A stretch of DNA of 64,000 nt, from the NCBI GenBank assembly GCA_039000515.1, contig JBCFYV010000100.1:34088421-34152420 (forward strand), read 5' to 3'. Below the pieces are notes generated by a model, which was not told the origin of the DNA, searched no databases, and was given only the letters and a program-made list of their open reading frames with translations. Position numbers and translations under genes: made by a program. Positions 22,034 through 35,789 of this stretch are shown piece after piece (position 1 is the stretch's first letter; every line of letters starts with the position of its first letter). This DNA comes from Timema cristinae. Lineage: Eukaryota; Arthropoda; Insecta; Phasmatodea; Timematidae.

Positions 22034-22674
22034 CCTTCCCCTTTTCAGATAAGTCGGGGTTTTAAGATTATTTACAACTAGACAATTCACTTGATATAAA
22101 AAAATATCATTGTATTCTTCTAAGTTCTATTTGTAATTTGCTGTGAGTAGGCTCATGTGGGGGTGTTAGGGCTGATACCTGAATCTAGCTTTGTGAAAGC
22201 CAGCTTTATTGACACTAGTATGCAATTATTTTATGGTCTCTTGTAAAATCATTTTTAAAGTAAACTTTTTTTTAATACTCTCTTGAAAGCTATGACGTTA
22301 CTTGGGACTGCACGTAGCGCTCTGGGTTTGGTGTATACCTTGTCTGGGACCTAGGGGCAATACAAGTTTTTTTTAATGTCAAGCTTTATCTTTCTCATTA
22401 AAAAATACCTTCTGAAGTGCATAAGGCCGTAGCCAGCCAATAATTTCAGAGGGGTTTGTTGGGCATATAACCCAATTGCTGGAGGCTAGAAAAAATTATC
22501 AATGATAAACAGTTCTAGAAGCTATCTGAAGTGTTTTTTATGGCAACATAATACCATAACTGCCTCAGGATAGAACAAATTCTAAATATTTCTCATTTAT
22601 AAAAGCTCTCTTAAGTGCTTTTTATGGTAACACAGCCCCCTAATTTGCCTTAATTTTGATATTGTTTTTACCAT

Positions 22675-24284
<1,610 letters not shown>

Positions 24285-24384
24285 NNNNNNNNNNNNNNNN
24301 NNNNNNNNNNNNNNNNNNNNNNNNNNNNNNNNNNNNNNNNNNNNNNNNNNNNNNNNNNNNNNNNNNNNNNNNNNNNNNNNNNNN
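24285..24384. other. Assembly gap (100 N)
   Basis: Exactly 100 unspecified bases, a conventional placeholder for a gap of unknown size. The left edge follows the end of copy 1 of the duplication and the right edge is the first base of copy 2. Confidence 0.98.
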
Positions 24385-25984
24385 AAATAAAGCCACATGT
24401 ATTTTTTTCATTAAATTTCGGGGAAAGGGGTTGAACCCCCCAAAAAACCCTCCTGTCCATGGCCTTGGTCAAGTGAAACTCTCGACAGGATGTGCAATTA
24501 GCTTTGGGGAACGCCAAATGACCTGTACAAAGCTTTCATTGAATGGAGTGTAACTATAAAACTATCAAGAGCACTGTTGGGTTATTTATAGCCTAATTAT
24601 TAATAGATTTGGTTTACAGCCTGGGGTTAATTTGCATTGAAAACATCTATCTGAAAACTTTTGTGTGGTTATAATAATAAATCAGAGTAATCTCTGTGCA
24701 AGTGAAAACCACATCAATTTAATATTTCCTTAGGCTTCCCGGCGGAAAAGAATAAATTTCATCACATTCAGGCCCGAATTAACACATTTGGGGACCCTGT
24801 GTCGCCAAGTATTTTATTATTTTACCTCAAAAATGATTGTCTTAGACAATCAATGTTTATTTTTCTGTCAAATGTGAACTGTACCATATAAGATGTGTAG
24901 TATTTCAGGTTTGTCAAAGTAAAGGTTGTGTTAATTTATAAGCATGGACTATCGGACTTCCACGTAATACTAGGCTACCAGCGCTCCTAGCGGCCCATAT
25001 TGGGTAAAATAAATGAACAGACGGGGATTTGATTTGGGAATTTCGAGTTTAGTTTAAATTTTACGAAAAAATAAACACAAATTGAAATAGTGAAATTTAA
25101 TATTATTACAAAATAAACATGACAAGTCATTGATTTATTTGCGGGACGGGTGGGGGCCCCTAACTTCGGGGGGTTCTAGTTCATAGCACATCTGGCACAT
25201 GTTTTATCCCGTTTCTACATTTTTTTTTATCTCACCTAGTATTTTTTATGTATGATTAATATTTTAAATTTATTTTCGATAAAGTATTAACTAGTGAAAA
25301 TCCATAATATAACTCGACATAATTTAAAAATACCTAAAATTAGGCTAGTAATAATATGGTTACTAACAATTTTCCCAAAAAATATTGGGAGGGAATTCAT
25401 CCATCATAGCTATAAATAAGAGAAGTATAATTAATACACAAACATTACTAGAAATCAAACAAATAAAAGTTTTGAGAACTGAAATCTATGGTCTCAGTTT
25501 TACATAGACAATAGACATTGCTAGGCAGATTAAATTAACCTACGTATAATCAAAGTGATGTTTCTACTATTAAAACTAACATTTCTACTTAAACTAAAGA
25601 AAAAAAACTATCTGGCATTAAGGAACTTAAAAGTTCATGGCTCCTAAGATGTAAGCTTGCCATTTAAACCTTGACCTGTGACATCCCATCTAATCCCAAA
25701 CCTGACACTAAACCTAGTTCAAAATCAGTTTTCAAATTATCCTCCCATCGACCTAACAAGGGGTCTGATTTCCAATTTAAAAAAACCTCTTTCATGAAAA
25801 CAAATAAGCTTGATATATTATAAATATTAATATATATATATTATAATATAATATAATATATATATATTAATATATATTATAATATATACTATATAAAAAT
25901 ATATATAAAATATATATATTATATATAAATATATAATATATATTAATATTAATATATATATATATATGTTTGTTTGCAGGCCAA
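24385..25984 (+). repeat. 1.6-kb direct duplication, copy 2 (right of gap)
   Basis: Starts with AAATAAAGCCACATGTATTT at the first base after the gap and ends with GTTTGTTTGCAGGCCAACA. It continues into unique sequence and a SINE-A, whereas copy 1 has the unique flank on its left. Together they look like the two overlapping ends of one locus that failed to merge. Confidence 0.85.
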
Positions 25985-25989
25985 CACTT

Positions 25990-26245
25990 TTTTTTAGCAC
26001 CACGTCTTACTAACCGTTTGGGTTATACGCCTACGTACTAATTACACTGTATTAGGGATTAGGAAGGTTTAATTTAGAGGAAGTAAACCCACATTAGCAT
26101 GGAGGGAGGGTGAAAATCATTTAGGGAAAAAAAAAATCAACCTTATTGCATCCGACCAGGATCGAACTCCGATCTATCCTTCTTCGGAAGTCTAGTCTAA
26201 TAAGAGAGTAGCGTGTTATATCACGCGGCCACCGAAGCGGGTAAC
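25990..26245 (-). repeat. SINE-A copy, full length
   Basis: TTTAGCACCACGTCTTACTA at the tail; CCAGGATCGAACTCCGATC (B-box complement); ATCACGCGGCCACCGAAGCG at the head. Confidence 0.92.
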
Positions 26246-26708
26246 ACGTTTATTAATATTAACAAAACTGTAAAAAGTGTCTCTTTCTTAGCTCTTAATT
26301 GTAATATGATTAATGTAAGTGTGTAACGATAATGACCGCTTTACATGACACATTATCTTTGTATGATCTATTACATGCACTTCCATGTAAGAGCTTATAA
26401 CTTCATGTAGCACACCAGTCAAGCTAGATCTTGATCCTCACATGTAGCAAGGTCGTATTTTATTCAGATGCCACGCTCGACCATCGGTATGGTATGCATG
26501 GATGTCGTATCGATACGTCCTCGACGATATTGCAGGAATAAGAATTCAAAAATTTTGACGCGTTTTAAATATCGGAACGATCAAACCAGTGATTAACTTT
26601 AATTATAAATATTGCTGCTTTCAAAGTAGCGTAATAAGTAGTTATATTTTAATAGGAAGGACAGTTTTATAAAAAAAACTCCATGGTATCAGTCTGAAAT
26701 CGAGTGTC

Positions 26709-26809
26709 CTCCGCCTGTTGGCGAATATACTGCCAACTTATGTGGATAGAGGATGTAATGTGGTCAGCTGGTAGTTAATCTCAGTTTTCTAGACCGAGAC
26801 GCTACTTCC
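26709..26809 (-). repeat. Interspersed repeat R5 copy
   Basis: CCGCCTGTTGGCGAA, TGTGGATAGAGGATGT and TCAGTTTTCTAGACCGAGAC occur in the same order at 46152-46267 and, inverted, at 40452-40565 and 56285-56402. Unknown class. Confidence 0.6.
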
Positions 26810-27027
26810 CCCCCTACCCCCATTGAAGTAGCTTCTCATGTGTCCTCATGAGGTTGAGTTTACCCCTTTCCATATCTACTGTTTCATAGAAAATCTGTAA
26901 ACGCTGGGGATTGAATATGGCACCTCTGAATCCGTAGCCAGGAGCTCTGAACACCAGATAACAGAGACGGTCAGTTAAAAAAAAAGTATTTTTTTTATGG
27001 GGTGTATTGATAACATTTAACTAAGTA

Positions 27028-27092
27028 ATTAGATCACATGACTTTACGTATGAATACGTGAAAGTAGATATTAGTAACGTTTTTAGCTATTT
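27028..27092 (-). repeat. Interspersed repeat R2, partial
   Basis: AGATCACATGACTTTACGTA and GAAAGTAGATATTAGTAACG match the 5' part of R2 in reverse orientation. Similar partial pieces occur at 6168-6235, 38815-38897 and 51300-51388. Confidence 0.45.
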
Positions 27093-27657
27093 TTTTTCCC
27101 ATAAAAATGGGGCAATAGTGGTCGGTGCCATTACAATATCGTTGCGAGTCCTATCATCAAGGGTGTTAAAATATTTTAGCAGCCAAAAATATGGATGTAA
27201 TTTGGATTTACAATATCGCTGTCATTATTATTGAACATTGATTCAGTTACTGATTTAATGGAAGCTTGAACAGCCTAAAACATGTTTTATCGAGCCTCAA
27301 TCATACTTTTTATCAGGTCCTTTGAACAATAGACCGAATTTATGAAGTAAATATTTAAGTTTCATCTTTCCGGCTTCTATGAACAAAATGAATAATTTAT
27401 TTCCGATACTTCGTAGTATTCTTCTGTCTTTTACCAATCATACAGGGCTATAGATCTGCTATGGGATTTCATCGGATATTTTCTACAGGAAAAAAAAAAA
27501 GTTGTATAATAAACAACGATCAGGGAACGGTAATATGAGGTAGATGGACCACGTGGTTCCATGTAGTTTGGCCATCCAGATGTTATAAAAAAAATCTTGG
27601 GCACATGTTAAGACTTAAAAAGTGGTTCTGATTTGGTCCTCTGTTGATAGTCTTAAA

Positions 27658-27911
27658 CAGGCTATTGGTAGCATCTAACACAGGCCATTGTTAGCATCTA
27701 ACACAGGCCATTGGTAGCATCTAACACAGGCCATTGGTAGCATCTAACACAGGCCATTGGTAGCATGTAACACAGGCTATTGGTAGCATCTAACACAGGC
27801 CATTGGTAGCATCTAACAGAGGCCATTGGTTAGCATCTAACACAGGCCATTGGTAGCATCTAACACAGGCTATTGGTAGCATCTAACACAGGCCATTGGT
27901 AGCATCTAACA
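27658..27911 (+). repeat. 23-bp minisatellite, 11 units
   Basis: The unit is CAGGCCATTGGTAGCATCTAACA (first 19 bases: CAGGCCATTGGTAGCATCT). One unit (the eighth) has a 1-bp insertion; a C/T variant (GGCTATT) recurs in units 1, 6 and 10. Confidence 0.95.
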
Positions 27912-28292
27912 ACTTTATTCCATCCTAGCTTTACTCATGTTGCAACGTAATTGCATTGGATAATTTTCTTTGCAGGACTATTTTATAATATCAGAAATAG
28001 ACAATACGATAATTTATATATACTTACGGTAAATTATATTTTTAGTGTGTAAATCTCAGTTGTATTTAATAAAAAAAGGTATTTATTATAATTTTACATA
28101 CTATCCCCATAACTCATCTGTGTAGGTTAGTTGCGGCCTAATCTTGAAATCATTAGTATTCTTTCTATCATGCTGTCTTAAATGCCACATAAAAACTATC
28201 ATCCTCTCATGTTGACATCCCTCGTAATATCCAACCTTCCTCAGTTCTCGCTGTGCATTGGTTTGGGCAAAAATTCGAAGGTTTGTTGGGTT

Positions 28293-28352
28293 TTAGGTTA
28301 GGTTTGGTTAGTTGGTTAGGTTTGGTTAGGTCAGGTTTGGTTAGGTCAGGTC
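28293..28352 (+). repeat. Interstitial telomere-like (TTAGG)n block
   Basis: Twelve or so consecutive units of TTAGG or one-step variants (TTTGG, TCAGG, TTGG). The last two thirds follow a higher-order 15-mer TTTGGTTAGGTCAGG. TTAGG is the ancestral arthropod telomere repeat, but a degenerate short array can also arise as ordinary G/T-rich low-complexity sequence. Confidence 0.55.
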
Positions 28353-28444
28353 AACAGCCTGGGCCGCAATTAATACGTGGCTCTAAAAATGTGGGGACGC
28401 AAACTTACCTGAAAGCCCCCCACGTTAACCCCCTCTCCCATTTT

Positions 28445-28508
28445 GCACGCACGCACACACACACACGCACACACACACACGCGCCACACACACACACACA
28501 CACACACA
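28445..28508 (+). repeat. (CA)n microsatellite
   Basis: CACG/CACA mixture merging into pure (CA)n directly before the R11 repeat. Confidence 0.95.
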
Positions 28509-28741
28509 CGGGTTCTAGTTCCATTGGTGTAGAAATATATTTTCGTCCCATGATTTAAGATCCTGTGGTTATTTTTGGTTCATTGTTAAATATTAGGTGG
28601 CGTTTCAGGTTATAGTTGGCTCTCCAATTTGTTTAGACACCTTAATTAAATCTTTTTTTTACCATGTAGTTTTTTCCCATTCGGACTGTACATATTATTA
28701 ATAGAATAATATGGTAGAAAGAAACTTTTAGTAAATACACA
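28507..28741 (+). repeat. Interspersed repeat R11, copy without SINE (empty site)
   Basis: It aligns with 31433-31916: GGTTCTAGTYCCATTGG, ATGATTTAAGATCCTGTGG, GTTTCAGGTTATAGTTGGC and AATAATATGGTAGAAA in order. At CATATTATTAATAGAATAA this copy is uninterrupted, while the other copy holds a SINE-A there. It has a ~25-bp insertion relative to copy 2 (TTGTTAAATATTAGGTGGC). Confidence 0.8.
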
Positions 28742-28808
28742 CACACACGGGGTACGTTGTTCTGAATTAAAATTTCGGATTTTTAAGAACGTCACAAGGT
28801 TGATAAAT

Positions 28809-28950
28809 CGCCCCCCCCCCCCCCCCCCCCCCACCACGTCTTACTACCGTTTCGGGAAATAACCTTTTAAATTCACCCGACCGAGATTCGAAATTTGATC
28901 TCCCCGTCATCGTCAGGCTCGTCCAATTAAATTTCACTTATCTCTGTTGA
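28809..28950 (-). repeat. Poly-C tract and SINE-A copy with internal deletion
   Basis: About 22 consecutive C precede the tail CCACGTCTTACTACCGTTTC. The body is deleted; the B-box complement GAGATTCGAAATTTGATC follows within 60 bp. The head is missing. Confidence 0.7.
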
Positions 28951-28999
28951 CCTCTAAAGTGGAGAGAAAAATTGGGATTTATGTAAAAAAAAACACAGG

Positions 29000-30250
29000 G
29001 ACTTTGTTTTTGTAAGATAATGGCAACCCTGTTACACCAAACTGTCGGCATCTGGATAATAGAACGAACATTTTATTTAACACAAATACTAAATTATTTT
29101 AAGGCACAACTTGGGGCCCTAACCATAATAACAACCCACATAGACAGCGGTTTATTTTATAGTTTTTTTTTTTTATTTCGACTGTACCACAGCAACATAA
29201 CAGCCCGACTAAACTAAATACAAGAAAGGAAAAGTGTCTGCAAAGTGTCGGGAGCGGTTTTTAGGGGAAAGTGGTGGGGGGTATCCCCCTTCCTCCTACG
29301 TTCCTCTACCCTTCACACTCCGTGCTAACAGCTTGCTGCCCTGGTAGGGAACCTCAACCTCCTCCTTTACTCTAATCTTTGTCAAACTTCTTTTCTTACA
29401 CGATCACGTTTTTACTGTTGGTAACACTCCATTTCAATGACATCCTTTTCTCCGGGGAGCAATATTTTACAAGGTCCTACCAGTTTTAAGCATTCCATAC
29501 AAAGTTGAAAAAAAAAAAACCATACCACATGAGTTCAAAATACCTAACCAACAACGTTAGAGGAACAACTAGTCTTACTGCACTTTTAAAACATGTTTTT
29601 AATAAGTTTTACTGATGTATGATTTTAAATAGGGACGGCCACTTGAAATCCTCGAATTCTTAAAGATATTAGAAAAAAAATGTAATATGTTAACTCGTGG
29701 CTTAGATGAACATAATTTTAGGAAAAAGCTGACAAGACCGCAGACGATTAATTTTACTACTTATAACAAGATAACGAACGAAAAAATTATAGCGGTGTGG
29801 GTGAGTTAAATACTTATGTTTACCATGTTTTCTTGATTCGGATTTTTAGTTTGAACGAAGTGTTGTATTCGAGAGAAAGTGGATTGTGTCCATCTATAAT
29901 TCTATCAATTTTTTTTTAGTTTTTTTGACCTAACCTTTCTCAGTTTATGAAACTGGGAAATATGATACGACCCTTGTCATTCATTATCCTCTTTTTCACC
30001 CTTGTTAGGTGTTGTCGTCATCACCTGCTAAACAGAACTGTAGGTCTGGTCGCGAAAAACTTAATCTTGCGGCGTTGAAACAAACTTTTTTTCTAAATAC
30101 TTTTTTAATTAAATTAAAAAGTGTACACATAAGCGGACGCAAAAGAAAAAAAAAATTCTATAAGAGTATAGAACCAAAGCTTTTCTTTTCGTCTAAAATT
30201 AAAAAAAAAAATTATAGCTTCTGGGAACAGAGAAAATATTTGTTGTTAAT
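29000..30250. other. No recognisable feature
   Basis: AT-rich sequence. The 65-codon (29020-29217) and 112-codon (30009-30347) plus-strand frames are compositionally biased (Lys/Ser rich or hydrophobic) without domain features. The second runs into a MITE terminus. Confidence 0.4.
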
Positions 30251-30253
30251 GTA

Positions 30254-30815
30254 CAGTAGCCCCATGACTTCTTTGGTGCTGACTGACAGCTCACAGCTGA
30301 CAGCTAACGGCTTTGAAAAGTTACCAGACCAAATTATGTATCCCTAACCCGAAACCATATGATCTGAAAAAACATGTGTTTAGCAGCTGTCACTACTGAC
30401 AGTAAAGATTTAGGTATATACCTAAATCGGAAAATTGAAAATGACACCTGGACACGGGAATCGAACCGGGACCTTCGGCTTAGTACGCCACTGCTCTTAC
30501 CACTGAGCTATTCAGGATTCGTCCCGTGCCCATGGTCATTCTTCACTCATAGTTTAAGGCAGAGTCTAAGATGGACGTGCGGAGGTCGTCAGCTTTTATA
30601 AACACGTGATACACAAGATCACGGTCCCGGGTCCGGGTTCGATTCCCGTGTCCAGGTGTCATTTTTCAATTTTCAGAATATATCGGAGAGGTGTTATCCT
30701 CACTAAAATGCATTAACAATAGTTCCGGCTATTGTTTCACTATATACCTAAATGTTGACTGTCAGAAGTTATCTGTGAGCTGTCAGTCAGCACCAAAGAA
30801 GCCATGGGGCTACTG
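30254..30815. mobile_element. TA-flanked MITE, copy 1, containing a SINE-C insertion
   Basis: Left end CAGTAGCCCCATGACTTC and right-end complement CAGTAGCCCCATGGCTTC form an inverted repeat of about 45 bp (continuing TTTGGTGCTGACTGACAGCT). TA lies on both sides (30252-30253 and 30816-30817). Comparison with 47057-47283 shows the native element is ~230 bp, and a 313-bp insert accounts for the excess. TA duplication and a CAGT terminus fit Tc1/mariner-type mobilisation. Confidence 0.8.
30428..30740 (-). repeat. SINE-C insertion with inverted duplication
   Basis: Bounded by TATATACCTAAAT at 30415-30427 and 30741-30753, a perfect 13-bp target duplication. It contains a tRNA-like head on minus (complement of GAATAGCTCAGTGGTAAGAGC; B box GGTTCGATTCCC) and, about 110 bp on, a second B-box segment in plus orientation (GGGTTCGATTCCCGTGTCC then AGGTGTCATTTTTCAATTTT). 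Both ends carry the same ~45-bp block in opposite orientation. I infer a twin-priming-like or template-switch insertion. A related plus copy lies at 61101-61200. Confidence 0.75.
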
Positions 30816-31432
30816 TAGCTCATCAGCATCTTAGTACATCTCAAAGAAAAGTTACTAGCAATAAAGAGCAAAATACTTTATTCTGTGATTTGAACTGTAA
30901 ATACCAGTGCGATGTAGCCTACGCGACAAGAGAACAGACTGACGCATGTGCAAACACAAATGTTTTCACATAAAACAAGATTGTTTTTTTCCGTCGTACA
31001 TAGCTAGAAACGTTCATATTGTGCTTTGAAATGTTTTAGCTTTTTGACTTGTCGGACACCTAGCCCACTTCTTTTTCAATGTATTCCTGAGTCGAAACAT
31101 AAAAACATGTCTCCATACTGTTTAGAATAATCACTGTTCACCCAGCCTAACCGCGCCGGTTTTACGCGCATTGGGAGTCCAGCCAATGTTTTGCGGATGG
31201 TTAGTAATGACAAGAATTATGCCTTCCTTTCACTTGCGGAGGCTGGAGACTATTCTCCCCGGTGGAAGATGAGACTGCAGTGTTGCCGAGTTTGTCATTA
31301 ATGGGGGAGGGGGAGGGAATAACAGGTTCATTCCACATCTACCACTGAATGATGTGATTTTATTCTCTTGTGGATTTGATTGTGATAAATTTGGATGTAG
31401 TTTTATTCTCTTGAAAGATTCAATAAACTGAG

Positions 31433-31916
<484 letters not shown>

Positions 31917-32407
31917 CGCTCAAGTCTGCCACGCACCTGGGGAACCAGGAAAACCCCGGGAATTTTGCAAAATCTAGTAAAAATACTGAATATTTTTTAG
32001 TTTGGGGCTTTTTCTAAAAAAAAAAAACTTTCTCTTTGGATGGATGAAAAAGTGAACTGAAGAATTGTGCATGCTGACTTAAACTTGTCTTATTTTACTA
32101 CCCCTTAGACAAGGGTTGTTAAGTGACAGAAGATGTATTTCCCCATCAATCTTAAATCATCCTGTTTTAAACACAAATTACATGTCTTCACACTTAGTCT
32201 TATTCTATCCAAATTGCCTGGAAAAATGGGATTTCCTTTTGGAAAACCTAGAAAAAAACAGAGATTGGGTTGCCACTATTTTGCTAACTTTTTCATTATC
32301 ATTATATATTATTATTATTTTATACTAATTATCTATCAAGTGACTGCTGCAGCAAACACGACTTGAGTGCAAATTTGTTAGCAGCTTGACTTTCTATTGA
32401 AATCAAA

Positions 32408-32565
32408 CTACGCTAATTGGTTAGGAATTAGGAAGATACAATTTTAGAGGAAATGTACCCGCATTTTGAGTGTAAGGAGGGTGGTGAACTATCAATGAAA
32501 AATCACCTTCAATACAACCATTCGAGATTCAAACCCCGACCTCTCAATCATTGGAAAACCAGACT
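32408..32565 (-). repeat. SINE-A copy lacking the 3' tail
   Basis: TACGCTAATTGGTTAGGAATTAG body start, then GAGATTCAAACCCCGACC as B-box complement. The GCACCGCG tail and the tRNA 5' end are absent. Confidence 0.65.
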
Positions 32566-32877
32566 GGGTGAACTTTATATTTAATCTGAATTTCCACTGA
32601 TAAAGGCTAACACGGTTAATCGGACGTCTTAGTCCTACTAAACGAAGTGTTCTAGACTCGATTCCCAAGTGTGTCAAAATATTTATGTTTGGTGAAATTC
32701 AAGTTTCCCTTCCTATTTTTACATTTTATATATAGATGACTTTGTTTTACACATTTTTATAATTAAGTTTGCTTGTAAGATGCCAATTTTTATCATCCGG
32801 TTCAGAAAAATGAAGTTAAATAAGTCGTTAATCCTCTTTTAGGATAGCCATTAAAGTCACTGTATCTACTATTAAAT

Positions 32878-33128
32878 ACCCACTTCAGTGGCCGAATTAT
32901 CTTAAGGAGTCACTCTCGTGTTAGCCTGGCCTTCTGATGACTGGGAGATTGGGTTTCGAGTCCCAGTAGGATCTACTGAGGATGGGGTTTTCTTAAATGT
33001 TTTCCCACTATCTTTTCCCGCAAATGCAGGTAGATTACCTCTTAAATGCTTCCTTCCTCTTCCCTAACTCTTTGGAGTGATTATCATGTATGCATATAGC
33101 TTGAACAGGTATTAAGACGTGCTGGTAA
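32878..33128 (+). repeat. SINE-A copy
   Basis: CCCACTTCAGTGGCCGAAT head, B box GGGTTTCGAGTCCCAG, tail AGCTTGAACAGGTATTAAGACG. Confidence 0.8.
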
Positions 33129-33134
33129 AAGAAA

Positions 33135-33285
33135 AACACGTAGTCATGTGAGAGATACTTTTGATAGATGTTATCAATACCTATAAAATAGCACTAATAA
33201 AATGGTAAAGTGTTAAATATTAGCTCTAAAAAATTGGTGTGTATTCTCTAAAAGGTTCTTCTAAACAAAATCCTACAATAGTTGG
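33135..33285 (+). repeat. Interspersed repeat R2 copy
   Basis: GTAGTCATGTGAGAGATAC, TTTTGATAGATGTTATCAATA, CTATAAAATAGCACTAATAA and CTCTAAAAGGTTCTTC, in R2 order. Confidence 0.6.
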
Positions 33286-33726
33286 TAAGTCGTGTCCTGG
33301 TATATTCGGTGTGCTGTACTAAAGCGCACGATAAATACCCCGACGTGGAACAGGTCTGAAATTGTAGGAAATGTTTCACGTGCTCACAATGTTGTTTTTT
33401 TTCTTTGCGGCCTTGAAAGATACAGTTCAACAAAGTTGGTAAATTTAAAAGCTCACAGACTTCATCCAGACATCATCCATCATCCATCATAGTCTGCCGC
33501 AATTATCAGACCTGTTGTGACGACACAGTTCCCTCTTGCCATAGTGCTGTCTGGAAGAAAAAGAGACTTGCCCTTCTACCTCTTAGCTACCTTCTTATGA
33601 CCAATAGCCGGCTTCTTTATTTTTTAATACTGAGATAAAAGTCGAAATCGCTGAGAAGTCTTCTACTTACTCTCGGAGGATCCCCGTGTTTGAGTCCTGG
33701 TTGGGCGATATAATTATTTGTTTGTT

Positions 33727-33915
33727 TGGTACCGGGCCTTACTACTTGGATATTCAAATTTGACTACATTTGTGGTTTAAGGATTAGGGACGCTAGAATT
33801 TGAGGCGATATAAGTCTTACACGCATATTCTTGTACGGATAGTGGATAAAGCGTTTGGGGACCACTCTCAGAAAACACGGCCCAAGGATCCAAACCCCTA
33901 CCTCCCTGTAGACAA
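33727..33915 (-). repeat. SINE-A copy, strongly diverged
   Basis: GGTACCGGGCCTTACTAC tail, TTAAGGATTAGGGACG body and AAGGATCCAAACCCCTACC (B-box complement). Confidence 0.5.
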
Positions 33916-34189
33916 ACCAGAAAAAGATGAGTGACGTTTAGTCCACCACCGATCTGGATAGACTACAACCCCTTATATTCCTTTCCCCTCTCACCTTCTC
34001 CTAGTGCATGCTTGTCAGGATTCGAACCTTGACCTCACTCTCATCGGTTGGAGTATAACGCCTTGTGAAACTCGACCCCTGGTGTGGCTCAAAATAAGTA
34101 ATGGATGAAGTCCAATACAGTTAATCAATCCACAGGCGCTATCCAGCCAGACATGTTTACAAGACCCAAGTACAAACTTTTTTTATACT

Positions 34190-34411
34190 ATTATTAACAC
34201 CAATTCTTACCACCCGTTCGGATTATACGCACTTACAATCATGTTTAATGGTAGGATGATTGTGAGATAAAATGAAGGACCTACAGTTTAACGTGGAATC
34301 CGAACCACAGTGGAGGCCTGGCATTCCCCACATTCACAAGTTGTGATTAATACACGTCTATTCAGAGGTGAAGGAAGGGTTTGGCAAACAGATAAATCTG
34401 TGCCGAGACCT
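34190..34411 (-). repeat. SINE-B, 5'-truncated, long subtype
   Basis: (TTA)n, CACCAATTCTTACCACCCG tail, B body with the extra GTGATTAATACACG block, stopping before the B box. CTTTTTTATAC-like sequence flanks both ends, consistent with an ~11-bp target duplication. Confidence 0.85.
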
Positions 34412-34463
34412 TTTTTATACGTAATGTTATATTTTTATTTATTAATTAATTAATTTATTGGTT

Positions 34464-34716
34464 TAGTATCGCGTCTTACTAACCGTTCGTGTTCTACGCT
34501 TAAATACTTATTACGTTATTTCGTTAGGAATGGGGAAGGTTTAATGTATATGAAGTGAACCCGCATTTGTTTTGAGGGGGGAATGGAAAACCATTTAGCA
34601 AAAAACACCCTCAGTTCACCCGAGTGAGATTTGAACCTTGATCTCCCAGTCCTAGGAAGTCTAGCTCAACACGAAACTAGCGCGTTAGCTAACTATGCCA
34701 CCGAGGCGGGTCGTAA
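34464..34716 (-). repeat. SINE-A copy, full length
   Basis: TTAGTATCGCGTCTTACTAACC tail to GCCACCGAGGCGGGTCG head; subtype with TCCTAGGAAGTCTAGCTCAAC in the head. Confidence 0.9.
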
Positions 34717-35345
34717 GGTTATAAAAATGAATAAAAAATACATCTACGATATTTTAACTTGACCTAGTTTATTGATTTACTTATATGTTTTATTGATAGT
34801 TTGACGTTGGTGAGTTACAAACCAGCCAGCCATCCATTTTTTTTAAAAGGCTATGGAAAATAAATTTACACTCAAATATAGTATTTGATCAATTTTCTTT
34901 GTCCAATTTTTCTGTTGATGTACAGAAATTTATCCTAATAGTTATCTTGAGCAATTTATCCTGAAAGGTAGCTATCTCACCTTCACGCACCCTATCTTAT
35001 AAGCTATACCATAGTGGAATAATAAAAGGTAAGTTTTCTACCTTACAGGGTAATCGAAGGGTAAGTTATTTGAAGCTTTATTACAGGTTTTAGTAAAATA
35101 TACAAGACATAGGTAGATATTTCTCAAGAGGTATTAATGTAACCTGTCATGTTCACATTTTTCATACCAGTGAAACGTTCGTTGATGGTAAACATAAATT
35201 AGTTATAAGTGCACATAAAATTACTTTGAAATTATGACGGGTGAAATATTTTATCGGTAATCTTCTTGTACAAGCGGTTAATTTAGAGTCTAGAGTACAC
35301 TCTTGGAATAATGAGATTGGAATTTATTTATTGAGAACCTTTGAC

Positions 35346-35702
35346 TAAATCAAGGCCATAGTCGGGGGTGGGGGTGTTAACCCCCCCCTTGATATTTTAT
35401 GAACAAAATATATATATGGCTTTATTTATGACTAAATAATATCAAATTTAAGGTACAAGTAAAAATTAGGGGGCTGTGTTATCATAAAACACTTCAGAGA
35501 TCTTCTAGAGGTGTTTAATATCTAGAATTTTTCTTAGCGGTAGTTATGGTGTTATGTCGCCATAAAAACAATTCGGATAGCTTCTAGAACTGTTAATCAT
35601 TCATAAATTTTTTTTACCTAGCCTTCCGCAAGTGGGGGATGTGCCCACCAACCCCCCCGCCCCCCTCCCTGAAATTATTGGCCGGCTATGGCCTTGGGCT
35701 GA
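35346..35702 (-). repeat. Interspersed repeat R3, copy 2
   Basis: Starts CAAGGCCATAGTCGGGGG, ends GCCGGCTATGGCCTTGG, in inverted orientation to 22425-22770. The G-run/C-run 'GGGGGTGTTAACCCCCCC' mirrors GGGGGTTGAACCCCCC of copy 1. Confidence 0.65.
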
Positions 35703-35789
35703 ACGTTTTATTAATAACCTGTAGCTAAAGCTAGATCACAAATAATTTTTATTTTGATTTTGTTTTAACCCATTTAATATATTTGGCTA

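Noticed and set aside
21339..22052. 237-codon frame rich in Thr/His/Pro/Ser, and reverse frames
   Set aside because: Produced by the 15-bp minisatellite.
30445..30520. Functional tRNA gene on minus
   Set aside because: A and B boxes are present but the acceptor ends do not pair and the sequence lies inside a SINE insertion with a target duplication. The same applies to 46784-46860 and 61101-61180.
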